Origin: Porphyromonas endodontalis ATCC 35406
GTDB lineage: Bacteria; Bacteroidota; Bacteroidia; Bacteroidales; Porphyromonadaceae
Reading direction: 5' to 3'
Assembly (NCBI RefSeq): GCF_000174815.1
Contig: NZ_ACNN01000020.1
Span: 167,074-231,073 of the forward strand
Length of the DNA: 64,000 nt
The notes beneath the pieces were generated by a model that saw only the letters and a list, made by a program, of their open reading frames with translations, did not search any database and was not told where the DNA came from. A program made the translations under genes and the position numbers. This document shows, one piece after another, positions 25,258-33,614 of the stretch (positions within the stretch are counted from its first letter, which is position 1; each line of letters starts with the position of its first letter).

Positions 25258-26775
25258 ATGGAAAGAAAGATTCAGAGGGCATTGATCTCCGTTTTTCACA
25301 AGGAAGGGCTGGAAGATATTGTACGTGCTCTGCACGATTTGGGAGTAGAGATTGTCTCTACCGGAGGTACTAAAGATTTTATAGAATCTCTTGGTGTGCC
25401 GGCTGTGGCTGCCGAGGACCTTACGAAGTATCCCTCAATGCTTGGGGGGCGTGTGAAAACGTTGCACCCCGCGATCTTTGGGGGTATTTTGGCTCGTCGT
25501 GATGAGGAGAAAGACCTCCAAGAGGTGGCTCAGTATGACCTTCGTCTCTTCGACCTTGTACTTGTGGATCTCTATCCTTTTGCTGCCACTGTTGCCTCCG
25601 GAGCCCCTGAAGCCGATATTATCGAAAAGATAGATATTGGTGGAATTTCCCTCATCCGAGGGGCTGCAAAGAACTTCCGAGATGTACTTATCGTCTCTTC
25701 TTCTGCGCAATATCCCCTTTTGCTAGAGATCTTAACCAACCAAAAGGGATTCACATCGCTAGAAGAAAGAAAACGTTTTGCCGGAGCTGCTTTTGCCGTG
25801 TCGTCGGGCTACGATAGTGCCATCTTCAACTATTTCGATGGAGGAGAAGGTACTGCTTTGCGCATTGCTTACGATGGAGTAGAGACCCTCCGCTACGGAG
25901 AAAATCCTCATCAACAGGGGCGTTTCTTTGGCGATTTTGATGCCTATTTCGATAAGATACAAGGCAAGGAAATCTCCTACAACAACCTGCAAGATATAGC
26001 GGCGGCTTGCGATCTGATTGCCGAATACAAGGCTCCTACGTTTGCCGTTCTTAAGCACAACAACCCTTGTGGCATAGCTTCTCGTGCAACGATAGAAGAG
26101 GCTTGGTTAGCAGCTCTCTCCTCAGACCCCGAGTCGGCTTTTGGTGGGATCTTGGTGGCTAATCGCCCCATTGATAAAGCAACGGCAGAGGCTATTGGGA
26201 ATCTCTTCTTTGAGGTACTCGTAGCTCCGGATTACGATACAGACGCCCTCACGCTCCTCACGCAGAAGAGCAAACGTATCCTGCTTATCCAGAAGAAGCC
26301 TATCGAAAGTCGCTTTACTTTCCGCTCCGCTTTGGGGGGTGTTTTGATGCAAGAGACCGACCTTCGTAGCGAAAATAAGGGAGACTTTGAGGTCGTTACG
26401 AAGAAACAACCTACCGAAGATGAGTTAGACGACTTTGTCTTTGCCCAAAAGGTGGCAAAGCACTGCAAGAGTAATGCCGTGGCTCTTGTAAAAGATAGTC
26501 ACTTGCTGGCTGTGGGGATTGGTCAGACCTCGCGTGTGGCAGCCCTCAAGCAAGCGATTGAGAAGGCGCAGCATTTTGGTTTCGATCTCCGAGGCGCTGT
26601 ATTGGCTAGTGATGCCTTCTTCCCCTTCGACGATTGTGTGACTCTCGCTGCCGAAGCCGGCGTAACAGCCGTAGTGCAACCCGGTGGTTCGATGCGTGAT
26701 GGCGATAGTATAGCCAAGGCCGATGAGCTTGGGTTGGCTATGGTATTTACGGGAGTACGCCACTTCAAACACTAA
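25258..26775 (+). CDS. purH: Bifunctional AICAR formyltransferase / IMP cyclohydrolase
   Basis: A 505-residue enzyme of the last two steps of de novo purine synthesis: formylation of AICAR, then ring closure to IMP. The N-terminal MGS-like cyclohydrolase domain (1 to about 195) begins RALISVFHKEGLEDIVRAL with STGGTKDFIESLG; the C-terminal AICAR transformylase domain holds K266-H267 in LKHNNPCG and the ESAFGGILVAN and QPGGSMRD motifs. A GTG directly before the ATG (25255) is an alternative start one residue earlier. mreB follows after 42 nt without a clear promoter, so the cell-shape genes may be transcribed from here too. Confidence 0.97.
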   Translation: MERKIQRALISVFHKEGLEDIVRALHDLGVEIVSTGGTKDFIESLGVPAVAAEDLTKYPSMLGGRVKTLHPAIFGGILARRDEEKDLQEVAQYDLRLFDLVLVDLYPFAATVASGAPEADIIEKIDIGGISLIRGAAKNFRDVLIVSSSAQYPLLLEILTNQKGFTSLEERKRFAGAAFAVSSGYDSAIFNYFDGGEGTALRIAYDGVETLRYGENPHQQGRFFGDFDAYFDKIQGKEISYNNLQDIAAACDLIAEYKAPTFAVLKHNNPCGIASRATIEEAWLAALSSDPESAFGGILVANRPIDKATAEAIGNLFFEVLVAPDYDTDALTLLTQKSKRILLIQKKPIESRFTFRSALGGVLMQETDLRSENKGDFEVVTKKQPTEDELDDFVFAQKVAKHCKSNAVALVKDSHLLAVGIGQTSRVAALKQAIEKAQHFGFDLRGAVLASDAFFPFDDCVTLAAEAGVTAVVQPGGSMRDGDSIAKADELGLAMVFTGVRHFKH

Positions 26776-26817
26776 CTTGCCCTCTGAAAGACTAACAGAC
26801 TAGATGTTTACAAGATA

Positions 26818-27840
26818 ATGGGACTTTTCTCCTTTAGACAAGAGCTGGCCATGGACCTCGGTACTGCCAATACCATCATCATGAAAGATGGTAAGATAGT
26901 ACTAGACGAGCCCTCTGTTGTCGCTTTCGATCTCCGCACCAATGAGGTGCTTGCCATTGGGCACGAAGCGCGTGAAATGTACGAGAAAGCACACGCTTAC
27001 ATCCGTACCGTTCGTCCCTTGCGAGACGGCGTAATCGCAGATTTTAACGCTGCCGAGCAGATGATACGCGGTATGGTCAAGATGCTGAATAAGAAGTCGC
27101 ATCGACTCTTTACCCCCTCTCTCCGTATGGTGGTAAGTATCCCCTCCGGGAGTACCCAAGTGGAGATACGTGCCGTACACGACTCTAGCGAGCATGCCGG
27201 AGGACGTGATGTGTACATGCTTTTCGAGCCCATGGCTGCGGCTATTGGTATCGGAGTGGATGTCCTTGCGCCTCAAGGGAACATGATTGTGGATATAGGT
27301 GGGGGTACTACCGAGGTGGCTGTAATATCGTATGGTGGTATTGCCACGAAGCAGAGTATCCGTACGGCTGGTGATGAGTTTACCAACGACATTATGAAGT
27401 ATATGCGCCAGAAGCATAATGTTCGTATTGGGGAGCGTACTGCCGAGCAGATCAAAATACGTGTAGGAGCTGCCGTTAAGGATTTGGAGAATCCCCCCGA
27501 AGACTTTGTTGTTTGTGGGGCCGACCAAATGGATACACTCCCGCGTCAAATCCCTGTCTCGAGCGCAGAGATTGCCGGTTGTTTGGATGAGTCTATCGTA
27601 AAGATCGAGGCGGCAATTCTCAAGACATTGGAAGAGACTCCTCCAGAGCTGTACGGTGATGTGATGGAGAATGGTATCAACCTGACGGGAGGTGGCGCTT
27701 TGCTGCGTGGGCTTGACCGCCGTCTCACCGATCGTTTTGGAATCCAGTTTATAGTGCCGGAAGACCCCCTTCATGCCGTAGCTAAGGGTACAGGGGTGGC
27801 CTTGAAGAATCTGGATACATTTAACTTTTTAATCCGATAG
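26818..27840 (+). CDS. mreB: Rod-shape-determining actin homologue MreB
   Basis: A 340-residue bacterial actin that polymerises on the inner membrane and guides lateral wall synthesis by the elongasome. Nucleotide-binding motifs are complete: MDLGTANTIIM (phosphate 1), IVDIGGGTTEVAVISYGG (phosphate 2) and NLTGGGALLRGLD (adenosine). The N-terminal FSFRQELA start is typical. It opens mreBCD-mrdA-rodA. A strong hairpin with a T-run directly after the stop (27849-27888) probably lowers expression of the later genes relative to MreB. Confidence 0.97.
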   Translation: MGLFSFRQELAMDLGTANTIIMKDGKIVLDEPSVVAFDLRTNEVLAIGHEAREMYEKAHAYIRTVRPLRDGVIADFNAAEQMIRGMVKMLNKKSHRLFTPSLRMVVSIPSGSTQVEIRAVHDSSEHAGGRDVYMLFEPMAAAIGIGVDVLAPQGNMIVDIGGGTTEVAVISYGGIATKQSIRTAGDEFTNDIMKYMRQKHNVRIGERTAEQIKIRVGAAVKDLENPPEDFVVCGADQMDTLPRQIPVSSAEIAGCLDESIVKIEAAILKTLEETPPELYGDVMENGINLTGGGALLRGLDRRLTDRFGIQFIVPEDPLHAVAKGTGVALKNLDTFNFLIR

Positions 27841-27848
27841 ATCTTGAT

Positions 27849-27888
27849 AAATAGAGTGGGGTATGTTTTGTACCCCCTCTCTATTTTG
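27849..27888 (+). terminator. Intercistronic terminator/attenuator between mreB and mreC
   Basis: A long stem AAATAGAG + GGGGTA paired with TACCCC + CTCTATTT (27849-27863 with 27871-27886), broken only by a small bulge; the loop is TGTTTTG. The end of the stem is itself a TTTT run. It lies within an operon, so partial read-through is expected. Confidence 0.7.
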
Positions 27889-27917
27889 ACACTTCTAGCT
27901 CGACTTACAATAAAGAG

Positions 27918-28787
27918 GTGCACAAGGCGACTGAATTCCTCCTCTCCCGAGGGCATTGGATTCTCCTCTTAGTGATTGAGGGGTTGGCTCTTGTGCTGAT
28001 TTTTAATAGTGGATTTTACCATCGTTTCCTCAATATTGCCTTTTCTAATCGCTTGGTGGGATCTATCCAACAGGTCACGGGGGAGGTCTCTAGTTATATT
28101 GGGCTTCGGGAGAAAAATCGCCTACTTACGGAGAGCAATGCGCAGCTAGAAATGCAGTATTTGCAGCTTAAGCAGCAAATGGATTTTGCTCTTGCCGATA
28201 CCATAAAACCTCTCACTTTTGTACGTGACTCTACTGAAGCGATCCCCGAAATGCAGTTCCTTACCGCTCGGGTGGTTAGCTCAACGATTAATAGAGGGCA
28301 CAACCTTATTGTGATCAATCGAGGTGCAGAGGCAGGGGTGAAAAAGGATATGGGCGTGATGAGTGCTCGTGGGATTGTGGGGATTGTCTCCTCTGTATCG
28401 CAGGGCTATTCGGTGGTGGTGCCCCTAATAAATCCCTCGCTTAAGCTCAGTTGTAAACTTAAACGGACAAACCATTTTGGCTACTTGACTTGGGACTCCC
28501 CGGGCTCGGTTACATCAAGACTTACCGATCTACCTTCGCATGTGCGAGTAAACGTTGGCGACACCATCGTGACGAGTGGGTATAGCTCTGTATTCCCTCC
28601 CAATTTGTATGTGGGTCGGGTGGATAGTTCGTATCAGGTACGAGATGGGGTTGCTTTGGGCAATGGCAATATCCCTGTTGCTCTGGGTGCCGACTTTGGT
28701 ACCCTTGATTTTGTATATGTTGTGATGGCGGGAGTCTTTGTTCCGCATGAAGCATTAGACTCTGTTCAATCCCTCTATATTCCATAG
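27918..28787 (+). CDS. mreC: Rod-shape-determining protein MreC
   Basis: A 289-residue inner-membrane protein whose periplasmic part links the cytoskeleton to PBP2. A short cytoplasmic tail is followed by one helix (about residues 13-33), a coiled coil (about 58-92, REKNRLLTESNAQLEMQYLQ) and the beta-barrel domain. The start is GTG at 27918, with AAAGAG 5 nt upstream; no closer ATG gives the membrane helix. mreD begins 3 nt after its stop. Confidence 0.93.
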   Translation: MHKATEFLLSRGHWILLLVIEGLALVLIFNSGFYHRFLNIAFSNRLVGSIQQVTGEVSSYIGLREKNRLLTESNAQLEMQYLQLKQQMDFALADTIKPLTFVRDSTEAIPEMQFLTARVVSSTINRGHNLIVINRGAEAGVKKDMGVMSARGIVGIVSSVSQGYSVVVPLINPSLKLSCKLKRTNHFGYLTWDSPGSVTSRLTDLPSHVRVNVGDTIVTSGYSSVFPPNLYVGRVDSSYQVRDGVALGNGNIPVALGADFGTLDFVYVVMAGVFVPHEALDSVQSLYIP

Positions 28788-28790
28788 ATT

Positions 28791-29306
28791 ATGGGGCGTT
28801 ATCTACTTCTCTTTTGCAAGATTATAGTACTGGTTTTGCTGCAAGTGTGGGTCTTTAGTCCGCTCTATGTCTTCCGGTTGGCTACCCCCTTCCCTTATAT
28901 CTATATACTCTTTCTTATCCCGATAAATGTCTCTAAAATGGGGATTACTTTGTGGAGTGCCCTTTCGGGCCTTTTACTTGATATCCTATCAGGGACTCCG
29001 GGGTTGCACATGGCAGCTTTTACGGCTACAGGCTTTTTGAGGAGCTATCTTTTGCCTCTGTTTGTGGATGCAGATACAGATGGTTCTTATCCCCCTTCGC
29101 TTGCTGTTAGTGGCTGGGGAATTGCTCTCTTGCTCCTTATTCTTACGGCATTCCACCACACTCTTTTATTCTTGCTTGATGCGGTAGGTGCGTTTGATTT
29201 ACCCTATTTCTTGCTTCGCTTGGGTACCAGTATTGTGGCAACTTATATACTTACCCTCGTGTGTCTGTTGCTGCTGGGATATCGCCCTCGTAAGCGTAGA
29301 GATTAG
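28791..29306 (+). CDS. mreD: Rod-shape-determining protein MreD
   Basis: A 171-residue protein with five or six hydrophobic helices, the standard size for MreD, an inner-membrane partner of MreC and PBP2. The sequence is weakly conserved in this family, so position between mreC and mrdA carries much of the assignment; the internal SGLLLDILSGTPGLHMAAF resembles the family's conserved GLLLDL.SG..G..A patch. Confidence 0.9.
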   Translation: MGRYLLLFCKIIVLVLLQVWVFSPLYVFRLATPFPYIYILFLIPINVSKMGITLWSALSGLLLDILSGTPGLHMAAFTATGFLRSYLLPLFVDADTDGSYPPSLAVSGWGIALLLLILTAFHHTLLFLLDAVGAFDLPYFLLRLGTSIVATYILTLVCLLLLGYRPRKRRD

Positions 29307-29320
29307 CTTCGTCTGCCCCG

Positions 29321-31186
29321 ATGAAACAGGAGAATCGTAACGAAGCGCAACGCTCCATCTTCCTTATGGCTCTAGCCGTACTGCTTGTCCTCGGATATGT
29401 GGCGCGGCTCTTTTACCTCCAGATATTGAGCCCGGAGTATAAGTCGAAGGCAGAGAATAACGCCTTTTATCACCATGTTATCTATCCCGAGCGTGGAGCT
29501 ATTTTCGATCGTACGGGCAAGCTCCTTGTCTACAACGAACCCGCCTATGATGTGATGGTCATTACTAAGGAGGTGGGCGAAAATTTAGATTCTCTGGCTC
29601 TCTGTAAATTGCTATCAATTGATATCGAAACTCTCCGGCAACGCTTCGAAGCTGTTCGAAACCGCGACCTCAATCCGGGCTATTCGCCTTATACCCCTCA
29701 GCGTCTTTTGGCACAGGTTAGTGCAGGAGATGCCGGTCGTTTTCAGGAGGTTTTGTATAAATTCCCGGGCTTCTCTGTACAGCATCGTAGTATCCGGCGA
29801 TATGGTACGGAGGTGGCAGCCCATGTCTTGGGGTATATGAGTGAATGCAGTCCCGGCGATTTGGAGCAAGATAGTCTCTTGGCCCCCGGTGACTATGTGG
29901 GGAAATCGGGAGTAGAGCGTACCTACGATGCGGTCTTGAGAGGTACTAAAGGCTATGAAGTAATGCTTCGCGATGCACGAGGACGAATACAGGGGCGGTA
30001 TAATAATGGCGCCAATGACGCAAAGGAGGTGGCAGGGCGTAATCTGACGCTTTCTATTGATGAGGGTTTACAAGCTCTAGGAGAGAGGATGATGCAGGGC
30101 AAGCGTGGCGGTATTGTGATGATAGAGCCTGCTACGGGAGAAGTACTCTGCCTCGTTACAAGTCCTGCCTATCCGCCCTCTCTTCTCGCAGGGCGGGATA
30201 TTGGGAAGAATCACTTGCTCTTGGCATACAATCCGGGTAAGCCCTTGTTTAATCGTGCCCTACAGGGAACCTATCCTCCAGGCTCAACTTTCAAACCGAC
30301 ACAGGCGGCAATTCTGCTCAACGAGGGGGTTATTACACCTCAAACGCTCTACACTTGCTATCGGGGGTATCCCTATATGCGAGGGAGACCTGCCTGCCAT
30401 GGTCATGGTTCGCCCTTAGCTGTGGAGTTTGCCCTAACCACTTCGTGCAACGCTTTCTTTGCTTGGGGATTGCACTATATGCTCGATGATCGAAGGCGTT
30501 ACTCCACGGTACAGGAGGCCTTTACGCATTGGAAAGATTATATGGTGCGGATGGGGTATGGCTATCCTCTTGGGATTGACTTGCCGGGAGAGAAGCGTGG
30601 CTTTATCCCCAATAGCGAGTACTACGATAAGTGGTATAAGGCAGGATGGAACTCCTCCACCATCATTTCAAACTCCATCGGTCAGGGTGAAGTCTTGGCT
30701 ACACCCCTGCAAATGGCCAACCTTGCAGCTATTGTTGCCAATAGAGGCTACTATTACCGTCCGCACGTTGTACACGAGATAGAGGGTATGTCGCTTGATA
30801 CGGCTTATAGTCACAAGCAGTACACGGGCATTGCCGCGCAGCACTGGGAGATCGTGGCAAACGGCATGGCAGGGGCAGTACGTGCAGGTACTTGTCACGC
30901 TGCCAACTTTGCGCCCGGGGAGATTGAGGTATGTGGGAAAACAGGTACTGCCGAGAATCCCCATGGCCCCGACCACTCCGCGTTTATCGGTTTCGCCCCT
31001 CGCAATAATCCCCAAGTAGCCATTGCCGTATATGTGGAAAACGGAGGCTTCGGGGCTACTTATGGGGTGCCGATTGGGCGTGTGATGCTGGAGTACTATT
31101 TGCGTGAAGGGCATCTGTCGCCCGCGGCTGAGGGGATTGCCTCTCGAATGTCTCACTCTTACCTTTCTTACAGAAATGCGCCCTAA
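29321..31186 (+). CDS. mrdA: Penicillin-binding protein 2 (elongasome transpeptidase)
   Basis: A 621-residue class B PBP that crosslinks peptidoglycan during side-wall growth. An N-terminal membrane anchor (about residues 13-34) and the pedestal domain (YPERGAIFDRTGKLLVYN) are followed by the transpeptidase domain with S322-x2-K325 (GSTFK), S375-C-N377 and K540-T-G542. All three active-site motifs are intact. The 3-prime end overlaps rodA by 11 nt, which couples the pair; RodA is the matching glycosyltransferase. Beta-lactam susceptibility of the cell would depend partly on this protein. Confidence 0.97.
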   Translation: MKQENRNEAQRSIFLMALAVLLVLGYVARLFYLQILSPEYKSKAENNAFYHHVIYPERGAIFDRTGKLLVYNEPAYDVMVITKEVGENLDSLALCKLLSIDIETLRQRFEAVRNRDLNPGYSPYTPQRLLAQVSAGDAGRFQEVLYKFPGFSVQHRSIRRYGTEVAAHVLGYMSECSPGDLEQDSLLAPGDYVGKSGVERTYDAVLRGTKGYEVMLRDARGRIQGRYNNGANDAKEVAGRNLTLSIDEGLQALGERMMQGKRGGIVMIEPATGEVLCLVTSPAYPPSLLAGRDIGKNHLLLAYNPGKPLFNRALQGTYPPGSTFKPTQAAILLNEGVITPQTLYTCYRGYPYMRGRPACHGHGSPLAVEFALTTSCNAFFAWGLHYMLDDRRRYSTVQEAFTHWKDYMVRMGYGYPLGIDLPGEKRGFIPNSEYYDKWYKAGWNSSTIISNSIGQGEVLATPLQMANLAAIVANRGYYYRPHVVHEIEGMSLDTAYSHKQYTGIAAQHWEIVANGMAGAVRAGTCHAANFAPGEIEVCGKTGTAENPHGPDHSAFIGFAPRNNPQVAIAVYVENGGFGATYGVPIGRVMLEYYLREGHLSPAAEGIASRMSHSYLSYRNAP

Positions 31187-32645
31187 TGCTCCGTCTTCTA
31201 TCTTTCGAAGGATTGATTGGATCCTAGTAGGCTTGTATCTTCTGCTTGTCATTACGGGCTGGTTCACCATCTGCGGTGCCAGTTATAGCTTCGAAACGTC
31301 GAGTCTGATAGAGTCGGGGAGCCGCCCTGCTATGCAGCTTATTTGGATGGGGCTAAGCGGAGTCCTTATCTTCTTGATACTCTTGAGTGACGTAGGATGG
31401 TTTGAGACTTTTGCTCCCATTTTCTACCTCGTGATGATGGGGTTGCTGCTGGTAACAATATTCATTGCCCCCGATATTAAGGGATCGCATTCGTGGCTGG
31501 TGTTGGGTCCCATGCGCCTACAGCCTGCCGAATTTGCTAAGATTGCTACGGCTCTGATGCTGGCAACGACGCTCAATCGCTACAAGTTCCGCCTTAACTC
31601 TTGGCGCGCCTATGGTGAGGTTTTTGCTATTGTGCTTCTCCCTATGATGCTTATTTTCTTGCAAAAAGAGGCGGGTTCTGCCCTGGTGTATACCGCTCTC
31701 TTTTTAGCTCTCTATAGGGAGGGACTCTCGGGGATATTCCTTGGCTTGGCCTTTATCTCCGTGGTGCTTTTTGTGATGGCTCTATCCCTTGCCGATACTA
31801 TGTGGGGGGCAACAAATGCTGCCTATTGGGCAATTGCTACAGTCATTACTTTTTGCATGTGCATTGCTCTCTTACTCAGCCCAAAGTCTCGCTCTCGCCT
31901 CTTCAGTTGGGGGCTGGTAGGCTATGCCGGAGTCTATCTTTTGGCACTTCTCTTTAATCACTTCTTCCCCTTCGATATCAGTTTTGTAGCCATCGGGATC
32001 CTCGCTCTACTCATCGGGTATTGCCTCTGGATGGCGGTAAAACGTTTTGCTCGTCGCTACCTACTCACGGCTCTTTTGGGGATTGGATGTGTGCTTTACT
32101 CCCTTTCGGTCTCATTTGTTTTCGACAATGTGTTGCAGCCCCACCAGCGAGGGCGTATTGCTGTTGCGCTCGGACTTAAAGAGGATCTAAAAGGGATGGG
32201 CTACAACGTAAATCAGGCAAAGATTGCGATTGGATCGGGTGGACTTACGGGCAAAGGCTTCCTGCAAGGAACACAAACGAAGCTCAGCTATGTACCCGAG
32301 CAGGATACGGACTTTATCTTCTGCACCGTGGGTGAAGAGCACGGATTCCTAGGTTCCACAGCCTTGTTGCTGTTCTACTTACTCCTTATTTTACGCTTTT
32401 TCTACTTGGCAGAGCGGCAGGTGAATGCTTTTGGACGAGTCTATGGCTACTGCGTTGGCTCGATATTCCTTTTCCATCTTGCCGTGAATGTGGGTATGGT
32501 ACTAGGGCTGGTGCCTGTAATTGGTATCCCTTTGCCTTTCTTTAGTTATGGGGGCTCCTCGCTGTGGGGCTTCACCATCTTGCTGTTTATTTTTGTGCGA
32601 ATTGACGCTGACCGCAAGAGGGAGCGTTCGCTGCGTCCCTTCTGA
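31176..32645 (+). CDS. rodA: Rod-shape SEDS glycosyltransferase RodA
   Basis: A 489-residue SEDS-family membrane protein that polymerises lipid II for the elongasome together with PBP2. About ten hydrophobic helices are seen. Family motifs include GSHSWLVLGPMRLQPAEFAK, the VPEQDTDFIFCTVGEEHGF loop with its catalytic-type aspartate, and PLPFFSYGGSS near the C-terminus. The ATG at 31176 overlaps mrdA by 11 nt; an earlier in-frame ATG (31104) would add 24 residues from within mrdA. It is longer than E. coli RodA by more than 100 residues, with extra membrane segments around residues 220-320, a usual feature in Bacteroidota. Confidence 0.95.
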   Translation: MRPNAPSSIFRRIDWILVGLYLLLVITGWFTICGASYSFETSSLIESGSRPAMQLIWMGLSGVLIFLILLSDVGWFETFAPIFYLVMMGLLLVTIFIAPDIKGSHSWLVLGPMRLQPAEFAKIATALMLATTLNRYKFRLNSWRAYGEVFAIVLLPMMLIFLQKEAGSALVYTALFLALYREGLSGIFLGLAFISVVLFVMALSLADTMWGATNAAYWAIATVITFCMCIALLLSPKSRSRLFSWGLVGYAGVYLLALLFNHFFPFDISFVAIGILALLIGYCLWMAVKRFARRYLLTALLGIGCVLYSLSVSFVFDNVLQPHQRGRIAVALGLKEDLKGMGYNVNQAKIAIGSGGLTGKGFLQGTQTKLSYVPEQDTDFIFCTVGEEHGFLGSTALLLFYLLLILRFFYLAERQVNAFGRVYGYCVGSIFLFHLAVNVGMVLGLVPVIGIPLPFFSYGGSSLWGFTILLFIFVRIDADRKRERSLRPF

Positions 32646-32671
32646 TTTGTTAGGAGGTACTGCCTATCTTC

Positions 32672-33529
32672 TTAGTTGTTGATGCGTTTTCGCAGGAACC
32701 TTTTGTAGATATGGTAGAGCCAGGGACCCGGTACAAGGCGAGGAGGAATGCGCAGCAGAAGGTTGCGTACATACTCCCATTTGTTGATGAAGCCGATCTT
32801 GTAGAAGGTTTTTTGTAAGCAGATGTCTCGCCGGATATAGTACCATCCTCTCCGGCGACCGAGGGTGGCGTGGTTCATACGAAAGTAGAGAAGCGACTCG
32901 GGTAGGGAGTGAAGTCGCCCTCCTTGTAGGATAACTCGTGCCCAGAGGTAGTAGTCTTCGAATAGGGGGAAGTGCATATATCCTCCGGCTTTTAGGATGG
33001 CGGCTTTGCGGAAGGCTACGGCAGGATGATTGACAGGGCACCGATAACGTGCAAAGCGCACAATCTCCTCGTGCTTCTCGGGTAGGGTGCGGCGAGAGAT
33101 CACCTCGCTGGGAGAATCTACAAACTCGTCGATACTGCTGCTGAGGAGATCCACCTCCGGATGTTCGTGAAGGAAGGTGATTTGACGCTCAAAACGTGTG
33201 GGGAAGGCAATGTCGTCCGTATCCATACGCACTACAATATCGTAGGAGCAATTTTTCATCCCCTCATTTAGGGCGTTGCCCAAACCCCCGTTTTTTTCGA
33301 GTCGTACCACCTTGAGCACTTCGGGGTGCTGCGCTTGGTAACCTTCGATAAGGGCGTCTAGCTCCGGGGTGAGAGGTCCATCGCACACGAGTACCACCTC
33401 CGGGGCGGGGAGGGTTTGAGAGAAAACGCTATCTAGTGCTGCTGTGAAAAATTGAGGATGCTCCTTGTAGTAGGTGGAGAGAAGTACGGAAAACTCCATC
33501 CGTTTTTCGTCGATTGTGGAATTGTTCAT
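32672..33529 (-). CDS. Family 2 glycosyltransferase
   Basis: A 285-residue GT-A fold enzyme. Residues 13-110 hold the nucleotide-sugar part: FSVLLSTYYKEHPQF, EVVLVCDGPL and the metal-binding RMDTDDIAFPTRFE. The acceptor half has FEDYYLWARVIL. No membrane helix is seen apart from a weakly hydrophobic C-terminus. It probably adds a sugar to a surface glycan (LPS or capsule); donor and acceptor are unknown. It converges with rodA. Confidence 0.9.
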   Translation of the reverse strand: MNNSTIDEKRMEFSVLLSTYYKEHPQFFTAALDSVFSQTLPAPEVVLVCDGPLTPELDALIEGYQAQHPEVLKVVRLEKNGGLGNALNEGMKNCSYDIVVRMDTDDIAFPTRFERQITFLHEHPEVDLLSSSIDEFVDSPSEVISRRTLPEKHEEIVRFARYRCPVNHPAVAFRKAAILKAGGYMHFPLFEDYYLWARVILQGGRLHSLPESLLYFRMNHATLGRRRGWYYIRRDICLQKTFYKIGFINKWEYVRNLLLRIPPRLVPGPWLYHIYKRFLRKRINN

Positions 33530-33614
33530 CGTGTCAAATTAGTTCCTTCCTCTCTCTTCTAACGAGCTTTTCGTGTGGATATTGTCTCTCCCTGGTTTCT
33601 TTTTGAGGGGAGCA

